64,000 bases of DNA. It comes from Nissolia schottii (lineage: Eukaryota > Streptophyta > Magnoliopsida > Fabales > Fabaceae). Under the pieces are notes generated by a model. That model searched no databases. It was not told the origin of the DNA and worked only from the letters and a program-made list of their open reading frames with translations. The stretch lies in contig QANU01048826.1 in NCBI GenBank assembly GCA_003254905.1, forward strand, positions 2,746 through 66,745, written 5' to 3'. Below, in pieces: positions 36,501 to 49,900 of the stretch (position 1 is the first letter of the stretch; each line of letters starts with the position of its first letter). The position numbers and the translations under genes are program-made.

Positions 36501-39500
36501 AAGGTTTGTTGATTGAGTCACTTCAAGGACAAGAGCTTGAGAACAGGGCAGATGAACCTAATCCCTAGGATTGCTTATTGGGTATTGCAAATTTGTTTGC
36601 ATAAGACACACAATACGGAGGAGTTCCTTCATCTTCTTTTGCCTTAGCTAACAATTGTGATGTTGGTCTTAATTCTACTAACACAAGTGATATCTAGGTT
36701 CTGGCTTTGATAACATTAGGAAGTAGTCCAACTTGTCCGATTTTGTTCAAGAGTTTACTTTGGACCGGTTTTTGATCACTTTCCAGTTATTTTGGAGTTT
36801 GCCAAGTTCAAATGGGGTCCAACACCTTTTCGGTTAGAGAACATGCGGTTATCTCAAATTTCTTTTGTCCCTTTGGTGAGAAATATTTGGGACAATTCAA
36901 AAGTTCAAGGTTGTGAAGGGTTTAAATTCATGAAAAAGTTAAAGGGCCTTAAAGATAGTTTGAAAGTTTGGAACTGGGAAGTGTTTGGACATTAGAGCCA
37001 AGAAAAATGAGATTCTTAAGGAAATACAATCCCTGGATAGAATGGAAATGGGTGGTCTTATTTTTAATGAAATTAGAGAGAAAATGGTTTCTATGCTAAA
37101 TGATTTTGTGGAGATTATGTTGAGAGAAAAGATTAGTTAGAAGAAAAAGACCGAGATCCAATGGGCTAATGAAGGAGATCCGAATTCTAGGCTTTTCCAT
37201 ATAGTGTCTTTCAGGAGAAAGAGAAAAAGTTTGATTAAGGAATTGGAAGTTGGGGAAGGTCAGATTGTTATAGAAAGTGGTCTTATTACCATAAAGATTA
37301 CAATTTTCTTTAAACATCTATACTTGGAGGAAAACCAGTCTAGACTAGGGATGTCACCCAAGCGGGGTGGGGGCAGGGAGCACCCTTCCTGCCCTCGTCC
37401 TCATTCCCCCAAAACCTCCCCATTAACGCCCTAGCTAGCTACTTACGCTTAAGGCGTTAGTAACGCTCGTTAGCTTGTTACCTTCTGGCTGGGTTACTAT
37501 TAGACTTAGTTTTGAAAATATACTTAGTTGTAAAAATATGGACCAATTTAAAAGTTTTCTCGCTCTGAAATAAAAACGTGAGCCGTACTCGTAAACGTTT
37601 AATAATCATTAGTATAAGAGTATATACATCAAGTGATCCCAGGATTTTACATAGGGCATATATATATTTACATCATTTAAAGTCATGCATGAGACTTGTG
37701 GTGTAGCTACCCCCTACCAGCTCACGCAGCAAAAGATACATAGACGAAAGGACTAATAATACTACTCTATCCACTTGCAATGACAATGGTATGCCCTACA
37801 AAAAACTCTGGACCTCAAACACGGGGCCCTCTAGTGGGGTGTTACACTCGCCCCTGTCGAAGGGGAAAAATTTCCCCCATCACAGTTCCTCATCGCCCCC
37901 GCGGGAGAAAATACCTAATGATGTGGTGGACTAGTGGTGATGTGCAAAGTTGGTGGCGGCTTGCGGCGACGACGATGTAGAGAGTTGGTGGCATGACGAC
38001 ACGGAGGCACGGTGCCAAGAGAGTGACAGAGAGAGAGAGAACCGACAAGAGAGAGAGAGACTAGCGATGCCACATATTGGGAGAGACAGAGACAGGCGAT
38101 TAAGAGCAAGAGAGAGACACGATGGCGATAGGTCTGAGGGTGAGTGAAGGTGTGGCCACACAAGAGAGAGAGGCCGCGATAGTCATAGGTCTGAGGCATT
38201 GAGGCCGTCTTGATAGTCATAGATTTGAGGGAGTGAGGCCGTGAGGGTGGGTGAGAGTAAAGGTGAGGCTGTGAGGGTGAGTGAGAGTGAAGGTGAGGCT
38301 GAGGGTGAGTAAGAGTGAAGGTGAGGTCATAGATTTTTTCTTTAGATTAGGTTTGTTTTGTTTTACTTTTTATCTTTTATTTTATTTTTAATTAAGTGTG
38401 AAAAGTCATGAAATGTATTGGTATATATAGACTTTTCAAATACTAAGTAAGGGCATTATAGACTTTTCACATATATTGGGGGTGCCTCGTGGGGTGTGTA
38501 GTATGATCCTCGTCCCTGAATCTGTCACGGGGGGATTTATTCGGGGATTACTTGTCGGGTCCTCGCCTATTGGGGTTTTTTGACATCCCGAATCTAGACC
38601 TTTCATTGAAGGTCTACATTGGTTTGCTATTAGTCAAGACAAGGCTGCTTTTTTTGAAAGGCCTTTTATAGAAAAGGAAAGAAAAAATGTTGTTTGGTTT
38701 GTTGATAAAGATAAGGCTCCATGGTTTCACTCTTGGTTTTTTTCAGGATTGTTGGATGCATTAAAGTTGATCTTTTGAAAGTGTTTGATGAGTTCCATAG
38801 GAATGGAAGGATTGGTGTTAATCTTAATTCTACTTTCATCTCCTTGATCCCGAAGAAAGATATTGGTTCGTTAGAGTTAAAAGATTTTAGTCCAATCACT
38901 CTTGTTACTAGTTTGTGTAAGATCATCACCAAGGTTCTTTCTCTCCGTTTGGATGGGGTTTTAGGAGACACCATTTCGGAGAATCAGAGCGATTTCATTG
39001 CAGGTAGGGAAATCCTATATGTTGCCTTGATAGCCAATGAAGTGGGGGATGATATGAACAAAAGGTCAAAAAAAGGTCTCGTGTTAGGCCAAAGAAAGGT
39101 CTTGTGTTCATGTTGGATTTCGAGAAAGCCTATGACAGAGTTAGTTGGTGTTTTTTGGACAAGGTGCTTTAGAGGAAAAGGTTTGGCCTAAGGTGGAGGA
39201 ACTGGATTTCAGGCTATCTAACTTGAGCACTTTCTCAGTAATTGTTAACGGTGAACTAAAATCTTGGTTTCAAGGTTAGAGAGGTTTAAGGCAAGGAGAT
39301 CCTTTAACCCCTTTCTTGTTCACATTGGTGGTGGATTTCCTTAGTTGTTTGCTTTTTAGGGAAACAGATAATGGGACAATTTTTGAAGGGATCGTGGTAT
39401 CCTATTTAGAGTTTGCTGATGACACCATTTTGTTCCTAGAGAATGACAAAGAGAATTTGGTGAACATTTTCTTGCTTCTTCAGATTATTAAGATAACGTT

Positions 39501-40958
39501 GGGGTTGAAAATCAATCTCTCCAAAAGCAGTATTGCTAGTATTAATGTTGACCATTGAACCCTTTTTGCCCTGGTTTCTTTAGTAGATTGTTGGATTTTG
39601 GAGTGGCTTTTTGTTTACTTGGGTGTTCCTTTAGGTGATCTGCTTCCTTTTGGGATCTTGTGGTAGAAAAGATTTCCAAGCGCCTAGGGAATTGGAAAGG
39701 GGCTTACTTTTCTTTAAGGGGTCAGATCACGATTCAATCTTGTCTTGCCTCTCTTGTATACCCCTTTACTTTTTATCCTTGTTCTGCTTACCTGTGGGTG
39801 TAGCCATTGTAAAGATCATGAGGAACTTCCTTTTCTTGGGTGCTTTGGATTTGAAACACGATCATTTGGTCAGTTGGGAGGTGTGTTGTTGTCCAAAAAC
39901 AAAGGGAGGTTTGGGACTTGGAAATTTGGTGTCTAAAATTATGGCCTTGGCAACTCAATGGCTATGCTGCCTTCCTTTAGAGCCGCACTGGCTATGCCAT
40001 CAGGTAATCAGGAGTAAGTATGACTTGGACAAGAATGGTTGGGATGCTAAATCTGCATCACTTGCTTCTCATTATTGTGTCTAGAAATTTATATCCCAGG
40101 ATTATTCTACTTTCCAGCCTTTACTTTCCTTGTAGCTGGGGAATGATTCGCGCTTTAACTTTTGGGAGGATAATTGGGTAGGGGACATCTCTTTTAGGTT
40201 TTCTTTCCCTCGCCTATATCTTCTTTCTTCTTTACGCAATGCCCCTATCTAGAACTTTTATAGTGTTTGAGACTCTTATTTCTTGGGATCTTCACTTTTT
40301 TTAGAAATTTGAATGATAGAGAAGCTTTAGAGTTAGTTGTCATTTTTGGTCTTCTTGAGTCTATTAACATGTCTTCCACCTCAAATAAAAGGTGATGGTC
40401 TCTAGATTCTTTAGATTCTGCTGAGTTGTTCATCTACAAGTCTTTGTTTTAATTTCTAACTCACTTTTTGCTTTCACGTTGTTTTTTCCTTGAGACACCT
40501 ATTTGGAAGTCTGAAGCTCGTTGTAAGTTCACATCCTTTATCTTGAAATATGTGCTTAATAGAATTAATACTAAGGTTGCAGGTTCGACGACCTGTTAAG
40601 GAAATTTCGCCCTACACGTGTTATGAGATGCAAAATTAGAATCAATTGCTAATCTTTTTTTGCATTGTTTAGCTGCTAGTGTAACACCCTAGGCTTGGTT
40701 AATTTTGGACTGACTTTTGAAAATATATTTAGTTGTGAAAATATGGATCAATTTAAAACTTTTCTCACTTTGAAATTCTTGGACATGAAAACGTGAGCCG
40801 TACTCGTACGCGATAAATCGTATTAACTAAGCAACTCATACATCAAGGCATACTCTAAGAGAACACCTCATAATCTTGCACAAACATGCATTGATTATCA
40901 TAAATTATACACATCAAGTTGTCCCAAAGTTCATATTACACACATATATATATATATT

Positions 40959-40989
<31 letters not shown>

Positions 40990-43900
40990 TGATACCCAAA
41001 AATCAAGCTTGGACGCAAGCTTAGAGGTCATCAAAACAATCAACTTGCAACCAAAATGTCTCCACAAAAGAAGAAGACAAGGATGACACAAAATANCTAT
41101 CTACTTGCTACGGCAACAGTACGCCTTGCGGAAACTCCAGACCTCGGAAATGACGCTTCCCAACCCTGGTATTGCCAAAATATGTACTTGCTGCCACGCA
41201 TGCTCCCTGGGGATGTCCTGTCTGCTTGTCATGGTTCCCTGGAATCAAAAGCGAGCAGGGTTAGTTTTAGCCCCAAAATACCGTTTGAACTCAATCTATT
41301 TGAAAACCTCACATGAGATTCGAAAATTTTCAAAACTTAACACCTTCACTCAAATCTTCGCGTAGATTTCAAAAACGGGGTTAGTTTTTCAAGATAAGAT
41401 TTTCCTCCCACAAAAATGTAAGTCCTAACCAAAATGTAAGTTCTAACCGAAATGTAAGTCCCCAAAATTTGAAAATTTCTGAACTCTCATTACAAGACTT
41501 TGACTTATATTTTATTATGCCAAATTTCCCCAAACACACCTAAACCTAACCAACCACAATCTCAGAGTTCAACACATCGAATATACATGTCAAAAATAAA
41601 TAAATTGTAGAAATTTAAACAAGCAATCTTAAGCCTTAAACTTGAAGGCGATTGACGTTGTTACCTCGGGTCTAGGAAACCCACCTAAAATACAACAACA
41701 ACTTGGTGATGGGAGGACAAAAGAGGCCTCGGGTTTAACTTGGTGATTTTGTGATGGATGATTATGATGAAGGTGCCGAGATGATGATGATTAAATGATC
41801 TTTTTGGGATTTTTGGGGAATATTGGGCGTGCCCTACAACCCTAGACACTTTTTTAACTGACTAGATTTGCTGGATTTGGGAGGAGGAAAGAAGCGAACT
41901 ACTTGTGGCAATGTACAGTTTTTGCCACTATTTGTTGCCTTTGGATAGAATGCACCTCTCGCGTTTTGAATGACAATTTCTCAGACATTCATGTTTTGTG
42001 GGAGAAGATTAGGTATTGATCATCTATTTGGTGTAAAACTCCCAACCTCTTTAGATTTTGAGAGATTGGAAAGCTTTACTTCATAGATAGCTTTTGTAGA
42101 TTTTCATTTTTTTTGTCCCCTTTTTAGAGGATCTCTTATCCTCTTGCCGTATGTTTTCTCTTCTCTTCACTTCTTAATGAGATTCTTCTTTTATCCAAAA
42201 AATATAATGGTGATGGCGGTGATGCCTAGGCCGTGTGGGCTTTGCAATGTGATTTGCGATGGTGATGATGGCAGAATGGTGACTGATTGGTGGTTGTGCC
42301 AAATTGATGTCATTTGGCTTGTTCCAAAACGACGTCGTTTGGCTTGCTATGGTAGGGTTGCTATGTGCTCAAAAGGACAACTTGTGGATCCAAACAGCCT
42401 TGTCAGTGTTGTTAACAGCCACACCAGCTTCTTCCTTTAGTGGCTGAAGTTGAGGGACTAACAATAGACGAAAATGGTTGATGTTTCAAGATGAGGACCT
42501 AATTGAATACACTGGTATAATTGGAACAAGGTTGTTTTGCATTTGCTATGCTGTGAATTATCTTTTGAATAAGTTTTGCGAGTTTTTGTAGAGAACTAGA
42601 TCTGCTTTAATGTGTGCCTTTGGATTGACTTATTTTAAGGGAAAAAAACCGTTTTATTTATTAATTATTTATAAAGGTACCTTTTTGAATTTTTTAGTGT
42701 GTTAGGATACAAATTTTTTAAAAAAGTACTTGCAATACTCAGCAGTATAAAAAAGCAGAATCAGAATAGTTTTTAACAAAATTATCTTCCAAAAATATTC
42801 TTAGTCCTTTAGAACATCATTTTTTGTAACTCGACTATATAAAAGCACTTTTTCTTTTTTATTGAAACAATCTTGTAAGTACAAATAGCCTATTGTAATG
42901 CAACATAACTTTCTCTAGAAATAACCTCTATTGTAAGGGGTTTTTGTTTTCATAAACAAGCTAAAGGCCGGTTTCATTTGTGTTTTCCCCTTTTTTATTT
43001 TTTTATAAGATGTTGTGAAGGAAGTAGTGAAAATAATAAAATTCTCTTTCTTGTTTTCATTTTCTATTTTGACTTATTCCTTCAAAAAATCTTGAAAATT
43101 GGAAACAAAAAATGGAAACAGGAATGGAAAACACAAACCAAACAGACCCTAAGGTTTTGTGGAAGGATTCAGTGTTTCTATTATTTGGTGCAGTTGGATG
43201 GAAAGGAATTTTTCTATATTCAAGGGAACGTCCTCATCTTGAGACAACACTTGGATTGGGTTATCTGTCTTCTATGTGGTGTCTTTCTAATGGTCTTATA
43301 TAAGGTGTTTCTTTGTTAGATATGCAAAGAGATTTGTATTCCTTGTTACGTTGCTCAATCTGTTAGGACCATGATTACTTTCTTTTGCTTTCCAATTGTT
43401 ATGATGATTCCTTGTCTTCCCTCTTTGTTCTCTTTCCTTTGTCATTAATAATTAATTTTTCAGAAAAGGGGCAAATGTTAGCTTATCTGCTTACTTCTTT
43501 GAGAATAAAATAATGTTATTCGTTTTTCTTTTAATTTTATCCCTTGACTTTCAGTTTTCCCAATATGTTCTTTTTTTCGTTTGTTCAGTTATTGGATGAA
43601 ATGCCGGTTTTCTACAACCTGAATTCTGTCGAGAAGCGTGAAGTTTCAATTGTGATTTTGCAAATAGTTCGAAACCTTGATGATGTATCGCTTGTAAAGG
43701 CGTGGCAGCAAAGCATTGCCCGGACAAGATTGTTTTTCAAGCTCATGGAGGAATGCTTACTTCTATTTGAGGTTACACTTTATGCATTAATTTCTCATTC
43801 AACTTTGACGCAATCGATATACCTTTGTTTATGAACATTGATATACTTTGCATTTAGGCTATTAATTTGGGAAAGTAAGGGTCTCATTTCCTATTTTTGG

Positions 43901-46900
43901 TTTTAATTCCGAAACAGCCACACTGTTTTTCATTCTGTTTAATGTTTTCGGGATTTTAGGAAGTCGTTCGGTAAACTAGAAACACACTGAAAACAAGGTG
44001 CCAATTTTGTAATTGAAACTTAAAAAAAGCGGGAATGAAAATGAAAACCTGTTAGGATGGGGGGGGGAGTGGGCCTAACATAATGGGCCCAGTTGTAATT
44101 GCTTCAAGGGGTTGCACGAGTGATGTGTGTATGCTGTATGGTGAGGTAATAGACGAGAATGTGTGGGGTTATAAGGGGCTTAGGGTTTACGAGAGACGAA
44201 AATGCTATAGGCTCACTGCTATTTTCTTGTCTATTACCTGTTCAGCATCTAAAGTTGCTGGATTAGACCTGCATTTCCATTGTTCTACTAGTTTCTTCTT
44301 CACTTTCTATTGATTCATGACTAGGTTCCTATCAACTGTTGTTAGAGCTCTCGATCTTGGAGCCCTATGCATATTAGATCGGAGTGGGAATACAACATAG
44401 AAAGGGGAAAATTGGAGTTATCAAAAGAGGGAGATACCCGAGTTTGGAGTATATGGTCTTGCCGATGGATGGACATCGAGGCGGTGCAACACTTTGAAGC
44501 AGAATGGTACCAAAGCATGAGAAGCTAATGGAAATGGTGAATGCTCTAAGAAGAGGAGCCTTTTGCTAGAACCACTGGTGGAAGCAGTGTAACACAAAGG
44601 TGACTTCATGGACCTTGATGAGGGCTATGGTCAAAGAATTTCAACCAGAAATATGATTTCAATCAATAGGTATGGGTAAGGGATGAGAAACAAGTTAGGA
44701 GCAGGTCAGAGATGGTGAAGCCAAAATCAAAAAGAAAAACAAGAAATGACCCATTGTTGAGTTGAATTAGAGGAGGCTAGAGTGGAATGGATAGGACACA
44801 TGCACTTATTCGTAACCAGGAAGGGTCGATAGGAAGAAGTGGAGCCAAAACCAAGGTTAATCGACTGCAGATTCGCCGGGAACATGGAGCAACAAAAAGG
44901 AAACCTGGGAAAAAGGTGGAGAAGGAAGATAAGCCACATGGGGAGAAAAGGAACTACCGGCAGTGCATGATGGCTTCACAAATAGCATCGATAGACACTG
45001 TTATAAGAGGGATGTCGAGGATAGAAAGATGGCGAAGAACGTTGGCTGCGGTAGGAGCGGGCTACCATCATTAACTCGTGTGTGTCAATGTTGGTGTAGC
45101 TCTGTTGATGAGGACCCCAACTGGGATAACAACCACCCAATTGATATGATAGGAAGCATCGCTGAGGAAGGAGGTCTACTCAGTTTGATATTGCTGGTGA
45201 AGCTCCTTCTGTTGGAAATGACGAATTCAGTGGCTGCAATGACAATTTCATGGGAATTGCAAGTGGAGATGGTGATTGGCATGCTATTGCTGACAGAGAA
45301 GCAAAAAGGAGTGCAGACACATGGGGGCGTGGCCATGGTTGTGATAGTAGAGAAGAGAATGATAGCAAGGCAGTGGGTAATGCATTTGTGGTAGCGGGTT
45401 GGTGAATTGACCCGCTAGGTCATGCAGTCCAAACCAATGAGATTACATTTGTGACTAATTTTAGGTATAGGTTCTCAAATGGAAAAATGGTTCCAATTAA
45501 TGGAGAAGGGTTATTGGGTGGCCATGGCATTACAACATTTAATAATGGCGCATATGGGTAAGATTGGAGTTTTGGATTTAAAACTTTAACTGAGAAGCTC
45601 AAGTAGATGTCTGTGGAAAATGAGCTCAGAAAACACCTAAGGCTGAAGCAAGGATGGGGTTGAGTGCTGTGACTGACTCAACCATTCTTGGTCGAGGAAT
45701 TGTAGGGTTTGGGGGTGGGCTGTTGGGACTAATCCTAACTCCGCTAGACCCAAATTCATCCAGGAAGGCATATATGACACTGACTTCTCATCGTCCACCA
45801 AGACCGCCTCGAAACACATACCCACGAGTGGCTGTTGTCAAAGCACCCCCAATTGTTTTGGGGGGCGCTGCTGAGAGCCACACTAGTGAAGCAAGCTGAG
45901 GGGGCGGCAGCCAGTGAGCTACCTCTGGTTGTGGCGATTGGCAATCCCCCTTCGATGGTGAACTAGTATTTGGCACAGGACTAGTGGGGCATGACTTGGT
46001 TCAGCGTGAAGGTGGAGAAATAAAGCTGCGCTAAAATGGAATTTTTTGAGGCTAGGCGAGACTTCCGACCAACGGGGCCAGACCTGGTGTAGGAGAGAGG
46101 ATGGGTTGCTAGATAAGTATAAATGGACTGAAAATTTGGGGTGGTGTTGGGAGCAATGGTCCAATCTCTCCAAGAAATTTTTGAAGGCCCTCCCATATAC
46201 TCTTCTAGTCAATTACATGCTGTTTCTGAAATTATGTGATATAGAAAGACCAGTTCCCACTAACAGAATTTCGCAGGATGTAGTTGGGTGCGGGAAAGTT
46301 GTTGTAGCTTCGCCTGTGGTTTTTTTTTTTTTCTTTCCATGTATGAAAAATATTAGCTCTGAATTTCAGGCTGCTTTCATGGTTTCCGCTGAATTCCTTG
46401 CAATCCAGCATTGTGAGAACCTGCTTAGCGTAGCTTGTTAGAAACTTTGAATGAGGTGAACTATAGGATGAATGTTGCTTTACTCAATGATTCAACATCA
46501 TTAAAGAAACCACAGGTGATTCTCACAGGTGCCCATACATTAGAAATTTCAATGGACACAGGAACCCACCTTTTCTTAGCAGAAAATGTGGAATTCTACG
46601 CTGTACTGTGGGAGGAGAGCAGCATTGTTTTGGTGTGATTCAAAGAGGAAGGGTTTATATTTTTATTTTTGTTTATTTTATATTTTGAGTATGCAAAGAG
46701 GAAGGTTTGACAGTAGGTCATATTATACACATTCAATCTCAAGCATGGAGGGTCCTCCATGTCTTGTCATGAATGTGAAGAAGGGGAAAAGACACAAGGA
46801 AAGTCTACAAGAGCAATTTAAGAAGTATGCATCTGCTGTGTAGGTTCTGGATCACACACAGCTCAGAAAAGTGAAAGGAATGGACCTGAAAAATGCACAA

Positions 46901-49900
46901 TTCGTGAAGGTTCAGGTCAACACATCTCTGGCTGTTGCCGGAAAACTCCTCCTAGATGAAGATCATGGTTAAGTTCAGAAAGCTCATGAAGGTTTAACTA
47001 CCTCTCCATTTATGGCACATGAAGATATTATGGGAATGGGACTTGCATCTGATCCATGGGACCCAGATAGACATAACACTGGAGGTATACGTTCCTCATG
47101 TTTCAAGATTGGTAATCCAAGACGAATCCGTTGTTCCAACCAACCATCACCTTGAGGACAGGGAAGTTTTTTTTGGAGAGAAAAAAGTGGGGGGGGGGGG
47201 GGGGGGGGGNAGTTGTAATTGATGAAGAGGATGGGGTGAGTGCTGTATGTTGAGGTAATAGAATGGGAATGTGTGGTGCCACAGGTAGGATATAAAGAGA
47301 AGATGGGAAAGAAAGTTAGGCAAATATTGGGATGTGTTAGGAGAGACTGAGCTTCTATAGTGTTCTTGGCTATTTTCTTTTCTCTGTTTCCTGTATCAGG
47401 AGCTAATCTTGCTGGATTAGACCTGCATTTCCATATATCAGTTCCTTCAATTTCTAATGTTGCAGGACTAGGTTCCTATCAAAACTGATCAGTTCATACG
47501 TATTCTTTTTTGTGAACATGTATTTGTAAATTGTCATAATTGTTTTCTTAACTCCCTTCTTTTACAGCACAAAAGACCTGCTGATGGAATGCTGCTTGGC
47601 TCCAGTTCTCGCAACCCTGTAGGGGAGGCACCAGCTTCCCCCAAGTACTCTGATAGACTTTCTCCTGCAGTTAACAACTATTTGTCCGAGGCCTCTAGGC
47701 AGGATGTCAGGGTGAGCAAACTGTTACTTAGCTACTACTAGTATAATATTCGAGTACATTATTTTGTTGTTTATTATATTGTTATTGTGTGAATTGATGC
47801 CTTGTCTTTGGCTTGAGCACTTGATGTAGGTCATTTTATTTTGTGCATTATTTTTATAAAAAAAATTGTATTTTGTGCATCTCATACTTTGAATTTTTGT
47901 TTGGCAGCCTCAGGGAACACCTGATAATGGGTATTTATGGCAAAGAGTAAATTCCCAGTTAAGCTCCCCTAGCCAGCCATATTCTTTAAGAGAAGCTCTA
48001 GCTCAAGCACAGTCTTCTAGGATTGGAGCTTCTGCTCAAGCACTTCGAGAATCTTTGCACCCACTTTTGAGGCAGAAACTGGTACTATTTTGCTTCTTAA
48101 TTTAGAATATAAATTGTTTATTGTTAAGAATAAAATAAATATATTAATATATATCTTTGATTGATCTAAATTAATTCAGTTTATTCTAGGTTGATTGATA
48201 GCGATCGTTACCATTATGCATTGGTTCTCTTTCTAGCGTATAAATAGGCACATCTCTTTCTACTGAGATACACAACAATTCAATAATATAATTTTCATAC
48301 TTCTGTGATTATTTCTTTGCCTTTTGTAACATGGTATTAGAGCCATTACATCCACCATGACCTCTGTATCAGCCATGTCTCACTCCAGATTGTCTCCATA
48401 CAGTCTTGTTCTGTTTCAACTACTCTGAAAACTCCAGTTTCTAGCTTTCCCTACCCTTGTTCGCTACACCACCAGCATTGCCGCTGCGGTTAGAACCTCT
48501 GTTCTCCACCATTAGTGCCTTTGTTTGCTGTCAGCTGCCCTTTTCCGGTGTCATTTTCAATCACCGCCACCAGCAGCAGGTTCGTCGTCCTCTGTGCGGC
48601 CTATCACTGGAAGTCACATCGTGTTTTGGTCCATCATGAGCTCACTAGCGTGTTTCTTCGCTTTTGCTGCTCATCGACACGCAGCCTTTGCTGCTGCACG
48701 TGACTCGCCTGGACTTGATCTGTCTTGATCTCCCCTTAGATTCTTCATCCAGCCACATTGGCATGTCAGGTATGTCTTTTGGTTTCTTGGACCCTTTGCC
48801 TCCATTTGTCTGCCATTGGTCCCTCAGTCTGGTTACCACTACTGTGTTCAACATGTTGGGGGGGGGGGGGTCTGGTGGTTTCGGTGCTTCATTCTGATGC
48901 TTACCACTGTGCTTACACTAATTGTTCCATCTCTGGGTAGCTACTCACTGCCTAGCAACCAATTCTTTTGGTGACTCCTCCACTGTGCTTTATTCCAATG
49001 GTTCTAAAAGTCCATTTCACAGAACAACTACGTGTCTACCAAGTCCACTCTACCACTGTGCTTTTTTCCACTGTTTCTAAACTCTGTTCATGTGCAAACA
49101 ATTGCGTCTCCTATGAGCTATCCCTCCTCCGCTGCCTTCGCCGCCATAACCACCTACTCTGCATCTTCCCTCAGGACCCCTCCAATACCTTGTGACCACC
49201 TTCATCATCATCGTGAGCCATGCACCAAAAGCAAAGCTTCACCTGCGAAACACCACAAAATCATTGCCACCTTCACCACTCGTCATCACCTCAACAACCT
49301 TCAATCTCCACCACCGACCACCAACACCGCCAATTCAAACTAGAATAGCCGCCAACCAGGCCACCACTTCAAACCCGCCTGTGACTCGCGAATTGCGATC
49401 ATCTACCCACTTGTTGAACCATCAAGCCATCATCCAAGTACTGCAAAGCTGCCACACCCCACAATCGTGACTCATTACCAAAACACCACCATCCTCCATG
49501 AGTAAGAACAGCAGGTTGAGTATGTGCTGGTGCAGTTGAAGGCACATTTGTAAACTGGCCACCAGAGGAGGTTGCCATATTGGCTTGATGGGTGCGGGCT
49601 GACGATTTTTAGGCCTAATTTGAACACTATGACGAGATATCGTGGCTTTTTGCAGTAATTGCAGAATTTCCTGGGTTAATTTGCAGCAATATGTCCGTAG
49701 TTCTGACAGCTAAAACATTTAATCGTACTTAGGTCCCTACCTTGGCCTCTTCCTTGCACCGCAAAAGCCACTTGTGGGGCAGTCATTGTGTCTTGTGTGA
49801 GAGTGGTTTGACTGAAAAGGCTTTGCTCTTCGCTAAGCAACTCAGCAAAACATGTATCCAAGGTACGAGGAAAATCATGACTCGTGTGATTGGAATGGAT

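Larger units (their letters stand above)
35200..42195 (+). mobile_element. Near full-length L1-type LINE with two insertions
   Basis: A GC-richer, CT-rich leader (35200-35780) precedes an ORF1-like region (35794-36340). ORF2 remnants follow: pre-RT text to 37340, RT from about 38600 ([48 protein letters not shown] at about 39412), connection text to 40080, the zinc-binding tail from 41790, and the 3' UTR with hairpin GAGGAT-CTCTT-ATCCTC (42127-42143) and an A-rich end. ORF2 has many frameshifts. It is interrupted by a hAT element (37346-38591) and an LTR-like repeat (about 40680-41790). The left end is approximate and no target-site duplication was confirmed. Confidence 0.8.

Noticed and set aside
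45760-45980. Overlapping Pro/Ala-rich frames on both strands suggestive of a small gene
   Set aside because: They lie inside the family D LTR element, overlap each other on opposite strands and have no signal or domain.
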